In this document: positions 20,096 to 31,520 of the stretch, in pieces
Layout of the letters: every line of letters starts with the position of its first letter
How positions within the stretch are numbered: position 1 is the stretch's first letter
NCBI RefSeq assembly: GCF_905171765.1
Contig: NC_053392.1
Location: 410,926,299 to 410,990,298 of the forward strand
DNA: 64,000 nucleotides
DNA from: Bufo bufo
Taxonomy: Eukaryota > Chordata > Amphibia > Anura > Bufonidae
Direction of reading: 5' to 3'
Program-made: the position numbers and the translations under genes
Notes under the pieces: generated by a model
Told to the model about the DNA's origin: nothing
Database searches by the model: none
The model's input: the letters and a program-made list of their open reading frames with translations, nothing else

Positions 20096-21673
20096 CACTG
20101 CTCAAAAAAATAAAGGGAACACAAAAATAACACATCCTAGATCTGAATTAATTAAATATTCTTCTAAAATACTTTATTCTTTACATAGTTGAATGTGCTG
20201 ACAACAAAATCACACAAAAAAAAAAATGGAAATCAAATTTTTTGACCCATGGAGGTCTGGATTTGGAGTCACTCAAAATTAAAGTGGAAAAACACACTAC
20301 AGGCTGATCCAACTGTGATGTAATGTCCTTAAAACAAGTCAAAATGATACTCAGTAGTGTGTGTGGCCTCCACGTGCCTGTATGACCTCCCTACAACGCC
20401 TGTGCATGCTCCTGATGAGGTGGCGGACGGTCTCCTGAGGGATCTCCTCCCAGACCTGGACTAAAGCATCTGCCAACTCCTGGACAGTCTGTGGTGCAAC
20501 GTGACGTTGGTGGATAGAGCGAGACATGATGTCCCAGATGTGCTCAATTGGATTCAGGTCTGGGGAACGGGCGGGCCAGTCCATAGCATCAATGCCTTCG
20601 TCTTGCAGGAACTGCTGACACACTCCAGCCACATGAGGTCTAGCATTGTCTTGCATTAGGAGGAACCCAGGGCCAACCACACCAGCATATGGTCTCACAA
20701 GGGGTCTGAGGATCTCATCTCGGTACCTAATGGCAGTCAGGCTACCTCTAGCAAGCACATGGAGGGCTGTGCGGCCCTCCAAAGAAATGCCACCCCACAC
20801 CATTACTGACCCAATGCCAAACCGGTCATGCTGAAGGATGTTGCAGGCAGCAGAACGTTCTCCACGGCGTCTCCAGACTCTGTCACGTCTGTCACATGTG
20901 CTCAGTGTGAACCTGCTTTCATCTGTGAAGAGCACAGGGCGCCAGTGGCGAATTTGCCAATCTTGGTGTTCTCTGGCAAATGCCAAACGTCCTGCACGGT
21001 GTTGGGCTGTAAGCACAACCCCCACCTGTGGACGTCGGGCCCTCATATTACCCTCATGGAGTCTGTTTCTGACCGTTTGAGCAGACACGTGCACATTTGT
21101 GGCCTGCTGGAGGTCATTTTGCAGGGCTCTGGCAGTGCTCCTCCTGTTCCTCCTATCACAAAGGCGGAGGTAGCAGTCCTGCTGCTGGGTTGTTGCCTTA
21201 CTACGGCCTCCTCCACGTCTCCTGATGTACTGGCCTGTCTCCTGGTAGCGCCTCCATGCTCTGGACACTATGCTGACAGACACAGCATACCTTCTTGCTA
21301 CAGCTCGCATTGATGTGCCATCCTGGATAAGCTGCACTACCTGAGCCACTTGTGTGGGTTGTAGACTCTGTCTCATGCTACCACTAGAGTGAAAGCACCG
21401 CCAGCATTTAAAAGTGACCAAAACATCAGCCAGGAATCATAGGAACTGAGAAGTGGTCTGTGGTCACCACCTGCAGAACCACTCCTTTATTGGGGGTGTC
21501 TTGCTAATTGCCTATAATTTCCACCTGTTGTCTATCCCATTTGTAGAACAGCATGTGAAATTGATTGTCACTTAGTGTTGCTTCCTAAGTGGATAGTTTG
21601 ATTTCACAGAAGCGTGATTGACTTGGAGCTACATTGTGTTGTTTAAGTGTTCCCTTTATTTTTTTGAGCAGTG
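20096..21673 (-). mobile_element. Tc1-like transposon with intact transposase
   Basis: Perfect terminal inverted repeats of 27 bp begin CACTGCTCAAAAAAATAAAG at 20096 and end at 21673. TA precedes the left end (20094-20095); on the right TA lies two bases beyond the repeat. It is inserted in the L1 3' untranslated region, which continues at 21676 to the L1 tail. Contains one transposase gene on the minus strand. Confidence 0.93.
20351..21376 (-). CDS. Tc1-like transposase, intact (341 aa)
   Basis: A DD34E transposase that would cut and paste the element at TA. The start at 21376 (MRQSLQPTQ) was preferred to the upstream in-frame ATG at 21421. Residues 1-55 form the first helix-turn-helix, followed by a basic RRRGGGRSK linker like the GRPR motif, then a second helix-turn-helix to about 115. 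Catalytic residues are Asp152 (VLFTDESRF), Asp243 ([10 protein letters not shown]) and Glu278 ([11 protein letters not shown]), with 34 residues between the last two. No stop or frameshift is seen, and the terminal repeats are perfect, so it is the best candidate for a recently active element in the window. Confidence 0.95.
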   Translation of the reverse strand: MRQSLQPTQVAQVVQLIQDGTSMRAVARRYAVSVSIVSRAWRRYQETGQYIRRRGGGRSKATTQQQDCYLRLCDRRNRRSTARALQNDLQQATNVHVSAQTVRNRLHEGNMRARRPQVGVVLTAQHRAGRLAFAREHQDWQIRHWRPVLFTDESRFTLSTCDRRDRVWRRRGERSAACNILQHDRFGIGSVMVWGGISLEGRTALHVLARGSLTAIRYRDEILRPLVRPYAGVVGPGFLLMQDNARPHVAGVCQQFLQDEGIDAMDWPARSPDLNPIEHIWDIMSRSIHQRHVAPQTVQELADALVQVWEEIPQETVRHLIRSMHRRCREVIQARGGHTHY

Positions 21674-21801
21674 CATATGTCAGTTTACTATGTATCTCAG
21701 TGCATGAGCATTTCTGATTGTACTTTGATTTTCTACGATACTGACATTCGTATGACCTCATAATAAAATATTTTAAAAACTAAAAAAGCCCCAGACTGCG
21801 G

Positions 21802-22609
21802 AACATCTACCCCTTGGCAAGGGAGATTTCCGCAAGGGGGTGCTTCGTGGAACAGTTGTGGGCTTATTTGGTGTGGCCCGCCTTATCACTTTTGCCACCC
21901 CACTGCCTCTTCCAGCCTGTTGCGGTGCTGCAGATCTCTCCCCCTCTGTACTGCTGTCCTTGCTCAGCTTTCCCCCTTCCCAGGTTGGGTCAGTGACTTC
22001 ATGGTCCACCACCTCCTCTTCCACTTCCTCACTCTGCTCATCCTCCTGACTTGTTGACCTAACCACAACCTCAGTGATTGACAACTGTGTCTCATCCTCT
22101 TCCTCAACCCCTTGAGACAGTAATTGCTGTTGAGTTATTAGCAACTGTGTCTCATCATCATCCACCTCATTAAATAATAATTGCCGTTCCCCACCGTCAT
22201 CTTCTTGTGACTGTGGATGCTCAAGAGTTTGGGAATCAGGGCACAAGATCTGTCCCTCTTCAAGCCTGCTTGGCAAGAGAACAAAATCAAGGAATTGCGA
22301 GGAAAAGAGGTCCTCGGAATATCCGAGTGTGGGATCATTTGTTTGGCCAGACTCTCCATGATGGGAGGAAGGAATATCAAGACTGGACTTGGTGGAAGAC
22401 AGGGTGGTGCTTAACTGACTGGAAGCATTATCTGCTGCAATCCAACCGACCACCTGGTTGCACTGGTCTGACTTCAAGAGTGGTGTCCTGTGCCGCCCTG
22501 CAAACTGGGACATGAAGCTAGATATCGTTTTTTTGTGCTCTGGCAGCAGGCACAGTTTCAACGCGCCCAGGGCCACGGTCTCTACTTGTACCATCAGCAT
22601 CACGGCCAC
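21802..22609 (-). pseudogene. hAT transposase N-terminus up to BED finger
   Basis: The frame runs from about 22609 to the L1 junction, with an acidic, Gln/Glu-rich low-complexity region (about residues 120-210) and ends in CSAVWGFF, the first half of a BED zinc finger. The other half is at 13179. A frame change near residue 30 relative to the paralogue at 46975 suggests an early indel. Acidic N-terminal regions of this kind are shared with the hAT copies at 36824 and 46975. Confidence 0.8.
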
Positions 22610-22859
22610 TTCCCCGTCCCTTACTGCTCGCCTTATTTTAAATGTGATATATGCTTGAAGGATTTGTAAGTGTATGCGCCAAACATTTTTAAAAGGTATT
22701 TAGGATGTGGAAACGTCACACAGGAGATATCCCGAAGATAATGTCAATGCTGTCACCAGCGGCTAATAAAAAATTACAGGGAATGTCACAGGTATTTGGG
22801 ATGAGGAAACAGTATACAGGAGAGGTACCACCGGTAATGTCACTGTCCAAAGCGTCTAC

Positions 22860-23760
22860 GTAAAAAGTACACTGTACATCACAGATAAATATTTTAGGCG
22901 CACACTTTACACTGGAGATGTGGCACTGGTAATGTCACTGTCCGCAGCGGACACCGTCTATTGAAAAGTACACTGGATGTGCCACAGATATTTTTGGGAT
23001 GCGCACACTTTACACTGGAGATGTGGCGCAGCTAATCTCACTGTCCACAGCAGACACCGTCTATTGAAAATGTACACTGGATGTCACAGATATTTTTTGG
23101 ATGCGCACATTGTACACTGGAGATGTGGCGCAGCTAATATCACTGTCCGCAGCAGACACCGTCTATTGAAAATGTACACTGGATGCCACTGATATTTTTG
23201 GGATGCGCACACTTTAAACTGGAGATGTGGCACAGCTAATGTCACTGTCCGCAGCGGACACTGTCTACGGAAAAAGTACACTGGATGTCACTGATAGTTT
23301 AGGGATGCGCACACTTTACACAGGAGATGTGGCACAGATAATTTAACTGTCTGCAGCGGACACTGTCTACGGAGAAAGTACACAGGATGTCACTGATATT
23401 TTAGGGATGCACACACTTTTCGCAGGAAATGTGGCGCAGATAATTTAACTGTATGCAGGGGACACCGTCTACGGAAAAAGTACACTGGATGCCGCTGATA
23501 TTTTAGGGATGTGCACACTTTACACAGGTGATGTGGCACGGATAATTTAACTGTCTGCAGCGGACACAGTCTATTGAAAATGTACACATAATGTCACTGA
23601 TAATTTAGGGATGCGCACACTTTACACTGGAGATGTGGCACTGGTAATGTTACTGTCCGCAGCAGACACCGTCTATTGAAAAAGTACACTGGATGTCACA
23701 GATATTTTTGGTATGCGCACACTTTACACTGGAGATATGTTAATTTAACTGCCCGGAGCA
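22860..23760. repeat. 103 bp tandem array upstream of hAT copy 2 gene
   Basis: About nine imperfect units containing ACTGTCCGCAGCGGACACCG and GGATGCGCACACTTTACACT, with repeat starts near 22970, 23073, 23178, 23279, 23382, 23485, 23585 and 23689. The array lies between the transposase start and the right terminus. Short frames on both strands are by-products. Confidence 0.88.
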
Positions 23761-24219
23761 GTCTATTAGATGCTATTTAGCGCAGGATACGCTAAAAATA
23801 TATATTGCTGCTGTCACACACAATAGTCCTTAAAAGGACTTTTGGGTCTCTGAAAAGTTTTTCGAATAAAAATCTTCCAATAACACTCCCTACAGTCTGC
23901 TCTCCCTAAGACTGATCAATTTAGCGCAGGTTGAGCTACAAACATATATTGCTGCTGTCACACGCAATAGTCCTTAAAAGGACCACAAGGCTTTATAGCA
24001 CCCGATGACGCGTTCCGGCCAGCCAACATGGCTACGGCATTACAGTGTGTGCCAGTACCTCCCTGCACGTTTCTTGGCTGCATAGCAGCCAAGAAACTTA
24101 TGGAGAGGAGACTCGAGCACTGCGCTCGAGCACATGCGGTACTCGGCCGAGTACCGCCATGTGCCGAGCATCGAGATGCTCTAGTTGAACAGGAATTCGG
24201 CCGAGCATGCTGGATCATC

Positions 24220-24540
24220 ACTATTCATAACCCATGCTCCTTGTTGGGCAAATTTTCTGTGCTGTCCACATAGAGTCCATAAAATAGGCGCTGATGGAAG
24301 GTCATGTAACCAGGCAAATCACCTCCATGTCATAGAAATTTCAACAAAGGCTATATTAGTAAGCGTCATACGGTAATCTTACATACACATTGGTCAACAG
24401 TAACCAGAAAGTGGCCAACCCCTTTAAGAGAGATTTGTGAGCAAATTTTATTTGGGCAGACTAGATGGGCCAAATGGTTCTTATCTGCCGACACATTCTA
24501 TGTTTCTATATCCAATTTTTCAATATACACTTGCATGGTT
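24220..24540. other. Spacer with an interspersed-repeat fragment
   Basis: After the hAT end there is non-coding sequence. 24452-24520 contains a segment (GGCAGACTAGATGGGCCAAA) that I recognise as a widespread amphibian interspersed repeat of uncertain class, and CCCCTTTAAG at 24418 resembles a T2 MITE end without a partner. No gene is seen. Confidence 0.45.
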
Positions 24541-26765
24541 GGTTACATAGCTACATAGTATGATTGAAAAAATAGACATGTCCATCAAGTTCAACCAAGG
24601 GATTGGTAAAGATGTGAATTAAGGGAAGGGGAGTAAGAATCCAGATTTATACTTATTTTCATAAGCGTTGATGTTACTTAGTTGAAAGAATTCATCTAAC
24701 TCTTTTTTAAAACCATCAACTTTTCCTGCTGTGGCCCCATCCCGAGGTAAACTATTCACAGATTCACAGCTCTTATGTTGAAGATGCCTTGACGCCTCAG
24801 GAGACAGATTTTTTTCTTCTCGACATGGAGGCAGTGCCACTTGTCTTTTAAGTGGATTTTATATGAAACAGCTTTTCACCATAATTTTTGCACAGGCCAT
24901 TTATATATTTATTTAGATTAATCATGCCTCTTTTTAATTATTTAAATCTTTCATCCTAATTAAACCCTCCAAGCCTCATCAATTTATTTGTTCTCCTTTT
25001 TACTTTTTACACCTTCAGGGTATCATTTCTATGAACTGCCCCGAACTGCACTACATATTTCAGATGAAGCCGCACCAAAGCATTGTAAAGTGACATTATT
25101 ACTTTCCTCTCCCACGAGTCCTTGCGTCTTTTAGTACATGACTAAATTTTCTGACCTCAGAAGCAGCTGATTGACATTGCGTGCTACTGACCTCAAGTAT
25201 ACTTTTCTCCAAGTGTCAGCGTTAGGGCTCATGCACACGACCGTATGCCCTCCGAGACATACGGTCCATGAGCGGCATACATCGTACAAACGGGAGCGCA
25301 CAGCATCATAGGTTACTATCATACTGTGCACATCGGGCCAACCACGGGGCTATTGTCCTGCACTCATATGATCATATGAGTGCAGGACAGTAGTCCCGCA
25401 GGCGGCCCGATGCGCACAGTATCATAGTAACATATGATGCTGTGTGCTCCCGTGTGCACGATTGTAACGGATCTCCTGGCACCTCGACCGGGTACCTCCA
25501 TTGATGGATGTTCCTAGGGCTTCCCGAGGGCTCAAAGCACTCAACTTGACACCATAACCACCACAGACCCCACGAACCGCCGAAGTTTGGTTGGGGTCTC
25601 ACCGTCCTCCACCCACGCTGGACCCAAGACCGGGCTTCAGCTTCCAGTGGGTGAACCTCTGCTAAATCCAGAGAGCAGGAACCATGAACAAGCTCTTACA
25701 AGAGCTTATACTCAGGGGAATATTGTGATATAGCAATCCCCAAGAGTGTAGTTATCCCATCCCCCAAACATGAGCCAAAACTTCATGAAGGGGTAAAGCA
25801 GATCTCTTTATTGAACACACAAGCATTGACATATATACACATTTTCCAACAAGGGTAGCACCCCCATGGACCTGGTTGGGAACTGAGGACATAACATAGC
25901 AGCCAATCCTTTACAGTTTTACAGTTTAAACACAAAAACTATACATTCAACAAACACACTGGCTTTGCCTGTGACGCAATTAACAAACACAATGGCATTG
26001 CCTGTGACGCACTCAATAACAGAATAGGCATTGTCTTTGACGCAATCAACAAAATACAATTACCAAAACACAATGGGCTCTGCCTGTGATACAATTACCA
26101 AACATAATGGGCTAACTTAATCACTCACAGGCAGAAAACACACATTTTTCCCCAAAACACAGAAAACACCTCAAATCCCCACATATCCCCATAATTATAA
26201 ATCCATGGATAGCTCTGATCTGGGTGAACAACATATCCAAAAATCACCCAGATCCGAGCAGGGGTTCCCGAATTCCATGGAAGTCACATTTGGCAGACCG
26301 CAAGCATGGCTTTCCTGCCCAAAACAGTTCCACAGATTTAGGCTGTGTGGCCGATCTACCTTCTCCTTCAAAGATAGTATATGGGCCATAATCCTGAGGC
26401 AAAAGTGTGGCAAACAGGCCCCTCCAAAACCCAGCGCGAGGTTATTTTCGCCACAACGATGTATGCCGCTCTGGGATATATGGCCCGCTCACCGACCGTA
26501 TGTCTCGGAGGACATACGGTCGTGTGCATGAGCCCTTATGTACATATGATGCATGTAAAATATTAGTGCCCAGATGCATAACTTTACATTTATCCATATT
26601 GAATGTCATTTGCCAAGTGGATTGTCCAAGTCAGCTTGTAGTTTGTAGACATCTTCTACAGACTGCACAGTCCTACATAGCTTGGAATCATCTGCAAAGA
26701 TAGAAACAATGCTATTAATCCCATTCTGTATATCATTAATAAATAAATAAATAAGTTAAATAATT
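24541..26765 (-). pseudogene. L2-like LINE, 3' half of ORF2, split by a Harbinger element
   Basis: On the minus strand, 26765-26539 encodes reverse transcriptase with FINDIQNGINSIVSIFADDS, the FADD active-site box, and VEDVYKLQADLD. After the insertion at 25225-26535 the LINE continues at 25221-24541 and ends with the C-terminal motif DGFKKELDEF and an AT-rich 3' end. Stops are frequent. The N-terminal reverse transcriptase and endonuclease are missing. Assignment to an L2/CR1-type clade is from recognition of these motifs. Confidence 0.65.
25225..26535. mobile_element. Harbinger-type non-autonomous transposon, TTA duplication
   Basis: Terminal inverted repeats GGGCTCATGCACACGACCGT at 25225 and its inverse ending at 26535; TTA flanks at 25222-25224 and 26536-26538. 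The repeats extend about 80 bp inward, through CATGAGCGGCATACATCGT. A second palindrome occupies about 25280-25470. The centre (25465-26440), starting TGTAACGGATCTCC, appears to be unrelated inserted sequence, possibly an LTR fragment. No transposase is present. Confidence 0.85.
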
Positions 26766-26789
26766 CTAATAAGACAAACACTATTCACT

Positions 26790-27243
26790 ATTCACTTTAG
26801 AAAAAAGACGACGGAGGGGAGATCTAATAACTATGTATAAATATATCAGGGGTCAGTACAGAGATTTCTCCCATCATCTATTTATCCCCAGGACTGTGAC
26901 TGTGACAAGGGGACATCCTCTGTGTCTGGAGGAAAGAAGGTTTGTACACAAACATAGAAGAGGAGTCTTTACGGTAAGAGCAGTGAGACTATGGAACTCT
27001 CTGCCTGAGGAGGTGGTGATGGTGAGTTCCCTGAAGTAGGGGCCTGGACGTATTTCTGGAGTGTAATAATATTACAGGCTATAGCTAGTAGAGATGGGTC
27101 GTAATTTTTTTCCCCTTAAGTGGGGAAAGTGGCTTCTACCTCACAGTTGTTTTTTTTTTGCCTTCCTCTGGATCAGCTTGCAGGATGACAGGACGAACTG
27201 GATGGACAGATGTCTTTTTTCAGCCTTATAAACTATGTTACTA
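26790..27243 (+). pseudogene. L2-like LINE 3' end, plus strand
   Basis: The frame 26833-27039 encodes the ORF2 C-terminus, with RGHPLCLEERRF and the motif AVRLWNSLPEEVV seen in L2/CR1-type LINEs. The 3' untranslated part ends with AAACTATGTTACTATATG at 27230-27247. It lies head to head with the minus-strand LINE ending at 26765. Confidence 0.7.
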
Positions 27244-27659
27244 TATGTGTGTGTCCAGGATAATGAATATACCTAGTAAATAACAGCATTCTGATATCTT
27301 GAAACCCATAAATATTATACAGTGCTAGCAATTGGAAGTATATTATAATCCTTTTTTTGTATTTTTAGGCTGCGATGGATGCAATATATTATGCATTAAA
27401 TCATTAACATTCAGCACCAAAACTGCAATCAGTGAATTCTTCCAGTCTTGCTAAGAGAAGAGGATTGAGTAGAGTTACTTCTACAATACTGTAGTAATAC
27501 AGTGTAGCAGTCTATAAATGACACTTCTTAGCTCTCAGTAGATGTACACACACATCTGATGTTTACATGTCAGAATATTTTATATACAGTACATTAGATA
27601 AAATGTTCCATTCTTTTATTTACAAACGTTCAAATGATTTTTGTATTCTAATTTATTAT
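27244..27659. other. AT-rich sequence, no gene seen
   Basis: No repeat boundary or coding frame could be recognised in these 416 bases. Confidence 0.4.
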
Positions 27660-27726
27660 TATGATTTATTCTTCTTCTTATTATTATTATTTTAAAGCAC
27701 TATTAATTCCAAGGCACTGCATATAT

Positions 27727-28876
27727 TGTGGGGATTCGCTCTGGTAGGCAGGGTAAGCGGACGCAGAACAGAGGCAAAAAAACTGTTTGTACTCAAAACT
27801 TCAGTGTTTATTCACACACACAAGGCAAAAACAAAGCAACATTTTTCAGTCTTAGTGTTCGTCCACACAAAGGAAAGTCCAAAGAACAAAACAATCACCT
27901 TGCAAGCAGGTTTTTCCAGCGGTCCACAACAGGCTGTTTCCCCGCATGCGGCTCAAAGCCCTCTAGCACGGCACCATGCCTCAGATCCCAAAACAGAGAC
28001 ACCTTGCTGCTGAGCCCAGCTGTCTTTTAAGGACAGCTAGATGTTGTCAAAACCCGGACTGGCACTTAAAGGGTTTCTATCACTTCGTTTCACATAATTA
28101 GCTGTCAGACACTAGCAATCCGCTAGTGTCTGCTCTACCAAACCATCCTAATATAATAGGTTTTGGGGCAGCCGTTTTGCTAAAAAAATAACTTTTATCG
28201 AAATGCTAATGAGCCTCTAGGTGCTATGGGGGCGTCATTAGCACCTAGAGGCTCGGTCTACCTTCACAAACTGCCGCCGCCCAGCGCGTCCCTCCAGCCC
28301 GCCCATCTCCTCCAGAATGCGATCCTCCCTGTGAACGTATGTATTCGGCGCATGCGCAGTGAATGTCTGACCGCTTCCCTGCTCAGACATCTCCACTGCG
28401 CCTGCGCCGATGACGTCATAGTGCTCCGAGGAACAGGCGCAGTGGAGATGTCTGAGCAGGGAAGCGGTCAGACATTCACTGCGCATGCGCCGAATACATA
28501 CGTTCACAGGGAGGATCACATTCTGGAGGAGATGGGCGGGCTGGAGAAACGCGCTGGGCGGCGGCAGTTTGTGAAGGTAGACCGAGCCTCTAGGTGCTAA
28601 TGACGCCCCCATAGCACCTAGAGGCTCATTAGCATATCGATATAAGTTCTTTTTTTAGCAAAACGGCTGGCCCAAAACCTATTATATTAGGATGGTTTGG
28701 AAGAGCAGACACTAGCGGATCGCTAGTGTCGGACAGCTAATTATGTGAAACGAAGTGATAGAAACCCTTTAAAAACCAGTCCGGTGTTTGACCCCACCTG
28801 GCTGCAAATCAGCCCAGCAGCACACACTGGGAGGAAAATACCTGTCCTCCCAGACGATACCCTTCACTGTGTCACA
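27727..28876 (-). mobile_element. Solo LTR of the Gmr1-like gypsy family (copy A)
   Basis: It starts TGTGGGGATTCGCTCTGGTA, matching the LTR at 61461-62039 in the same orientation, and ends in GTCACA. ATAT at 27723-27726 and 28877-28880 is the 4 bp target duplication. A palindromic MITE (28066-28772) is inserted within it. No internal coding region is present, so it is a product of LTR-LTR recombination. Confidence 0.75.
28066..28772. mobile_element. 707 bp palindromic T2/Kolobok-type MITE
   Basis: Ends are TTAAAGGGTTTCTATCACTT and its inverse, with TTAA at 28066-28069 and 28769-28772. The whole element is a near-perfect palindrome centred at 28419; open frames at 28226-28600 (plus) and 28612-28238 (minus) encode almost the same peptide, which shows the symmetry and is not a gene. 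Arms contain TGAATGTCTGACCGCTTCCC and a nested small palindrome CTCTAGGTGCTATGG. High arm identity suggests a young copy. Confidence 0.9.
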
Positions 28877-29158
28877 ATATGAAATGGGTTTCACATACAG
28901 AATTTAAAACAAGTACAATAAGCTTGGACTAACTTTGTGACAGACCAATACAGAGGAGGAGAGGACCCTGCCCATGAGGGCTTACAATCTACTAGAGAAG
29001 ACAATAGGAGACAACAGGTGAGGTTAGAAGCTGCTAATATGGCTCTGTTTATAAGTAGGGTTACTGTACGTTGTAGGCTTTTCTGAAGAGGTGAGTTTTC
29101 AGGATGCTTTTGAAAGTTAGAATTTTTGGGACAGAGTCTGATCTTTCTGCAGCATTTG

Positions 29159-30263
29159 TGTCACGGCTGAGGATGGGGGAAATCCTCAGCCGTGCGCTGG
29201 CATGTGCTGTAGGCCCACTCGGCCAGGAGAACAGGATAGGGAGCAGGTCACCTCCTACAGCGTCCCTACCCTGACCCTTACTCCTAACTACATGGGCCCA
29301 CCTTAAAGGTAGGAGGACCCATGCGCAGGAACCTCGGATCCCTAACTCACCCTCCGTCCGGTCCCTTCGCTAGGAGTCAGGGTAAGACGACCTACTCCTC
29401 CTAGGCACGGAGGAGCAGGAGTCTCAATGGCCAAGCTGTTGGGAAAAGGAGAACTCATACAGCCTTACGGGAATGACAGGCGAACTATTAGTTCCACCAA
29501 CCTGTCACAGCCTTGCTGACTGGATCCCTGCGCAAACAGGAATCCAGAACCGTAAGCTGCACCAAACACATAGAAAGGTCCCAACAGAACATAACATACA
29601 ACATCAACACACAGCAGACATAAACATGAGGACAATATCTTTATGACCACAGGGGTGGCTCTCACTGGCAGATAGTAACACAGGAGGCTGCTCCAGCAAG
29701 CATGGCTGAAACAACCCCCAGAGCCATGCTAACAGTGAGGCTATATAGGCCAGGAAGCCACACCCCACAGTCGGACACACCCAGTGACACACACACACAC
29801 TGGGAAGGAAGTTAACCCTTCCAACACCCGGGAAGGGAAAACACAACAATAAAGGGAAAGTGTCCAACAGTAGCAAGCCACTGTGGTTGTTGCCGCTGGC
29901 CACGACATGGGTGGCAACCGTGTCCTGGGGAATAGCCCGGAGGCCGGGACACTGCCACCACATGTACAGACAGCCAAACGTTGCCACGGGCAACCACAGT
30001 GCAGGTAAAGTGTCAGTGCACACAACACACTACACAGAGTGCACACAGACAAACAACACAGTGAACACAATACACACACACCTAACATAGGGGTTGCTAG
30101 GTGCAACTGCATGCACAGCAGGAAAGCTGCCACAAGCAAGCGTTGTCAGCGGCAACCACAGGTGAGGCAAATACCACTGCCCTCACCTGTGATTGACAAC
30201 AAAACCAGACCGCTGACAATCGCATGCGGTTGAAGAGTCACGGTCATAGCCATGGCCGTGACA
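29159..30263. mobile_element. Unclassified element with TGTCACGGC/GCCGTGACA ends
   Basis: Terminal inverted 9-mers at 29159 and ending 30263. Each end is itself a hairpin: TGTCACGGCTGAGGAT pairs with ATCCTCAGCCGTG on the left; GTCACGGTCATAGCCATGGC folds on the right. ATT flanks both ends, possibly a 3 bp duplication. TG...CA ends would also suit a solo LTR. Open frames on the minus strand have no recognisable domains. Class not assigned. Confidence 0.55.
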
Positions 30264-30811
30264 ATTTGACACTGTAGACCACCATCTCCTGAACTGACAT
30301 GCAGTTCTCTTAGCTTAGCGGAGCAGGCAGAAGCAGGACCCCGCTCCGCTCAGGTACAGGGTACCCATGTGCTATTCCAGGACTTAGTAAACCTCCAGGG
30401 GGTAATATGCGCTCCTGCCCGTACACACTGCTGCTGCGGCCCCATTCATAAAGTGTCTACAGCCCATACTCTGTACACCGCTGAGAGGTCAGCGGTGTAC
30501 AGAAATGTCAATTTTAAGTGCACAGGGAATGGTGCGCTTTAGGTAGTGTAAAGTGTATGTAAAATACAAAATCCATTAATAAAGTATATTAGAAAAACTT
30601 TTATTAAGGGCATTAGGGACATCTTATTAAAATTTTACTCAAAGGATTAGTTACTCCTTAAAGGAAATTTGTCACCAAAAATGTTATATCCTTTTTTCTA
30701 ATCTGATTTTATTTTCTGATTGCAGATTTATTTATTCTGTTTCCTGAAGATGGTTATGGGGCTGCCATCTTGCCTGAGCTGTTCGTAACAGCATTTACAA
30801 AGCATTAAGAC
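30264..30811. other. Non-coding spacer with a single T2-like MITE end
   Basis: CTTAAAGGAAATTTGTCACC at 30657 resembles a T2/Kolobok end, but its partner was not found before the hAT at 30812. The rest (30270-30650) shows no gene. Confidence 0.45.
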
Positions 30812-31084
30812 TAGAGTTGAGCAGACACCTGGATGTTCGACGGGTTCGGCCAAACTTCACAAAAAAGTTCGAGTTCGGGACCCGAACTTGACCTGAACTT
30901 GACCCCGAACCCAAACCCCATTGAAGTCAATGGGGACCTGAACTTTTGAGCACTAAAATGGTTGTAAAAATGTTGTGGAAAGGGCTAGAGGGCTGCACAT
31001 GCCAGAAAAATGTGGTTAAGAGCATGGCAAGTGTTCTGCAAACAAAAAAACTAAAGTGGATAGGGAAATGACTTTAAATAACAT

Positions 31085-31520
31085 AAAATACGTAAAAATA
31101 AAAAATAATAATCTTGATCTAGGAGGACGAGGTCCATATGGAGTAGGAGGTTGAGGAGGCGGTGGATGTGGCGGTGTAGGTGGAAGCGGCGGTGGAGGAG
31201 GAGGTAGCCTACACAGTTTTTTGGTTTTAAATTTATTTTTATTTTTTTAAATTAGGGTACACCACAAAACATTGGGAAATATAACCTGTGATAACCCCCT
31301 CCAGTCGTGCTAAACACACATTCAGACAATACATTGGCTGCAGGGCAGGCCAGCACCTCCAAGGCGTAAAGGGCAGGCTCAGGCCATGTGCCCAATTTGG
31401 AGACCCAGAAGTTGAAGGGGGCAGACCCATCATTCAGTACGTGTAGGCGTGTGCATACATACTGCTCCACCATGTCGCACATCCCCGTGATGTCCACGAT
31501 CCAATTGGATATCTTCTCTA
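31085..31520 (-). pseudogene. Duplicated hAT C-terminal (hATC) fragment
   Basis: Antisense encodes MVEQYVCTRLHVLNDGSAP and FWVSKLGTWPEPALYALEVL followed by ACPAANVLSECVFSTTGG, the hAT dimerisation domain, plus the downstream GA-rich block (31120-31215). The same order recurs at 33340-33890 in the same orientation, about 2.25 kb away. This shows an internal direct duplication or a nested partial element. Confidence 0.8.

Larger units (their letters stand above)
13200..21781 (+). mobile_element. L1-like LINE inserted in the hAT BED finger
   Basis: Contains ORF1 (13297-14378) and ORF2 remnants (about 14760-20080) with a 3' end AATAAAATATTTTAAAAACTA near 21762-21781. An imperfect 20 bp direct repeat (AAAAAAGC.CCAGACTG.GG) flanks it at 13180-13199 and 21782-21801, the target duplication. 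Removing the L1 joins WGFF to EESADDKR, a continuous BED finger, confirming the insertion point. It contains two later insertions, at 14843-16669 and 20096-21673. Confidence 0.85.
11977..24219 (-). mobile_element. hAT element copy 2, truncated and split by an L1
   Basis: The transposase N-terminus lies at 22609-21802 and its continuation at 13179-11977, separated by the L1 at 13200-21781. The right terminus GGATCATCACT at 24219 matches the hAT end type (inverse AGTGATGATCC). The C-terminal half of the transposase and the left end are missing; the sequence passes directly into the gene remnant near 11980. Upstream of the gene lies a 103 bp tandem array. Subterminal hairpins occur at 24069-24097 and 24105-24165. 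Confidence 0.82.
27660..29158 (-). pseudogene. L2-like LINE 3' end carrying a solo LTR
   Basis: Antisense of 28877-29158 encodes the ORF2 tail of the same LINE family as 40142-41160, and 27660-27726 holds the TATTATTATT-rich 3' end. The family is recognised from its conserved segments (GAGGACCCTGCCCATGAGGG). The solo LTR at 27727-28876 interrupts it with a 4 bp duplication. Only the extreme 3' portion is present. Confidence 0.6.

Noticed and set aside
24069..24165. Strong hairpins that might be a small RNA gene
   Set aside because: They are the subterminal palindromes typical of this hAT end; no promoter or RNA family features are seen.
28226..28612. 124-residue open frames on both strands
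   Set aside because: They encode the same peptide because the DNA is a palindrome; no start context or homology supports a gene.
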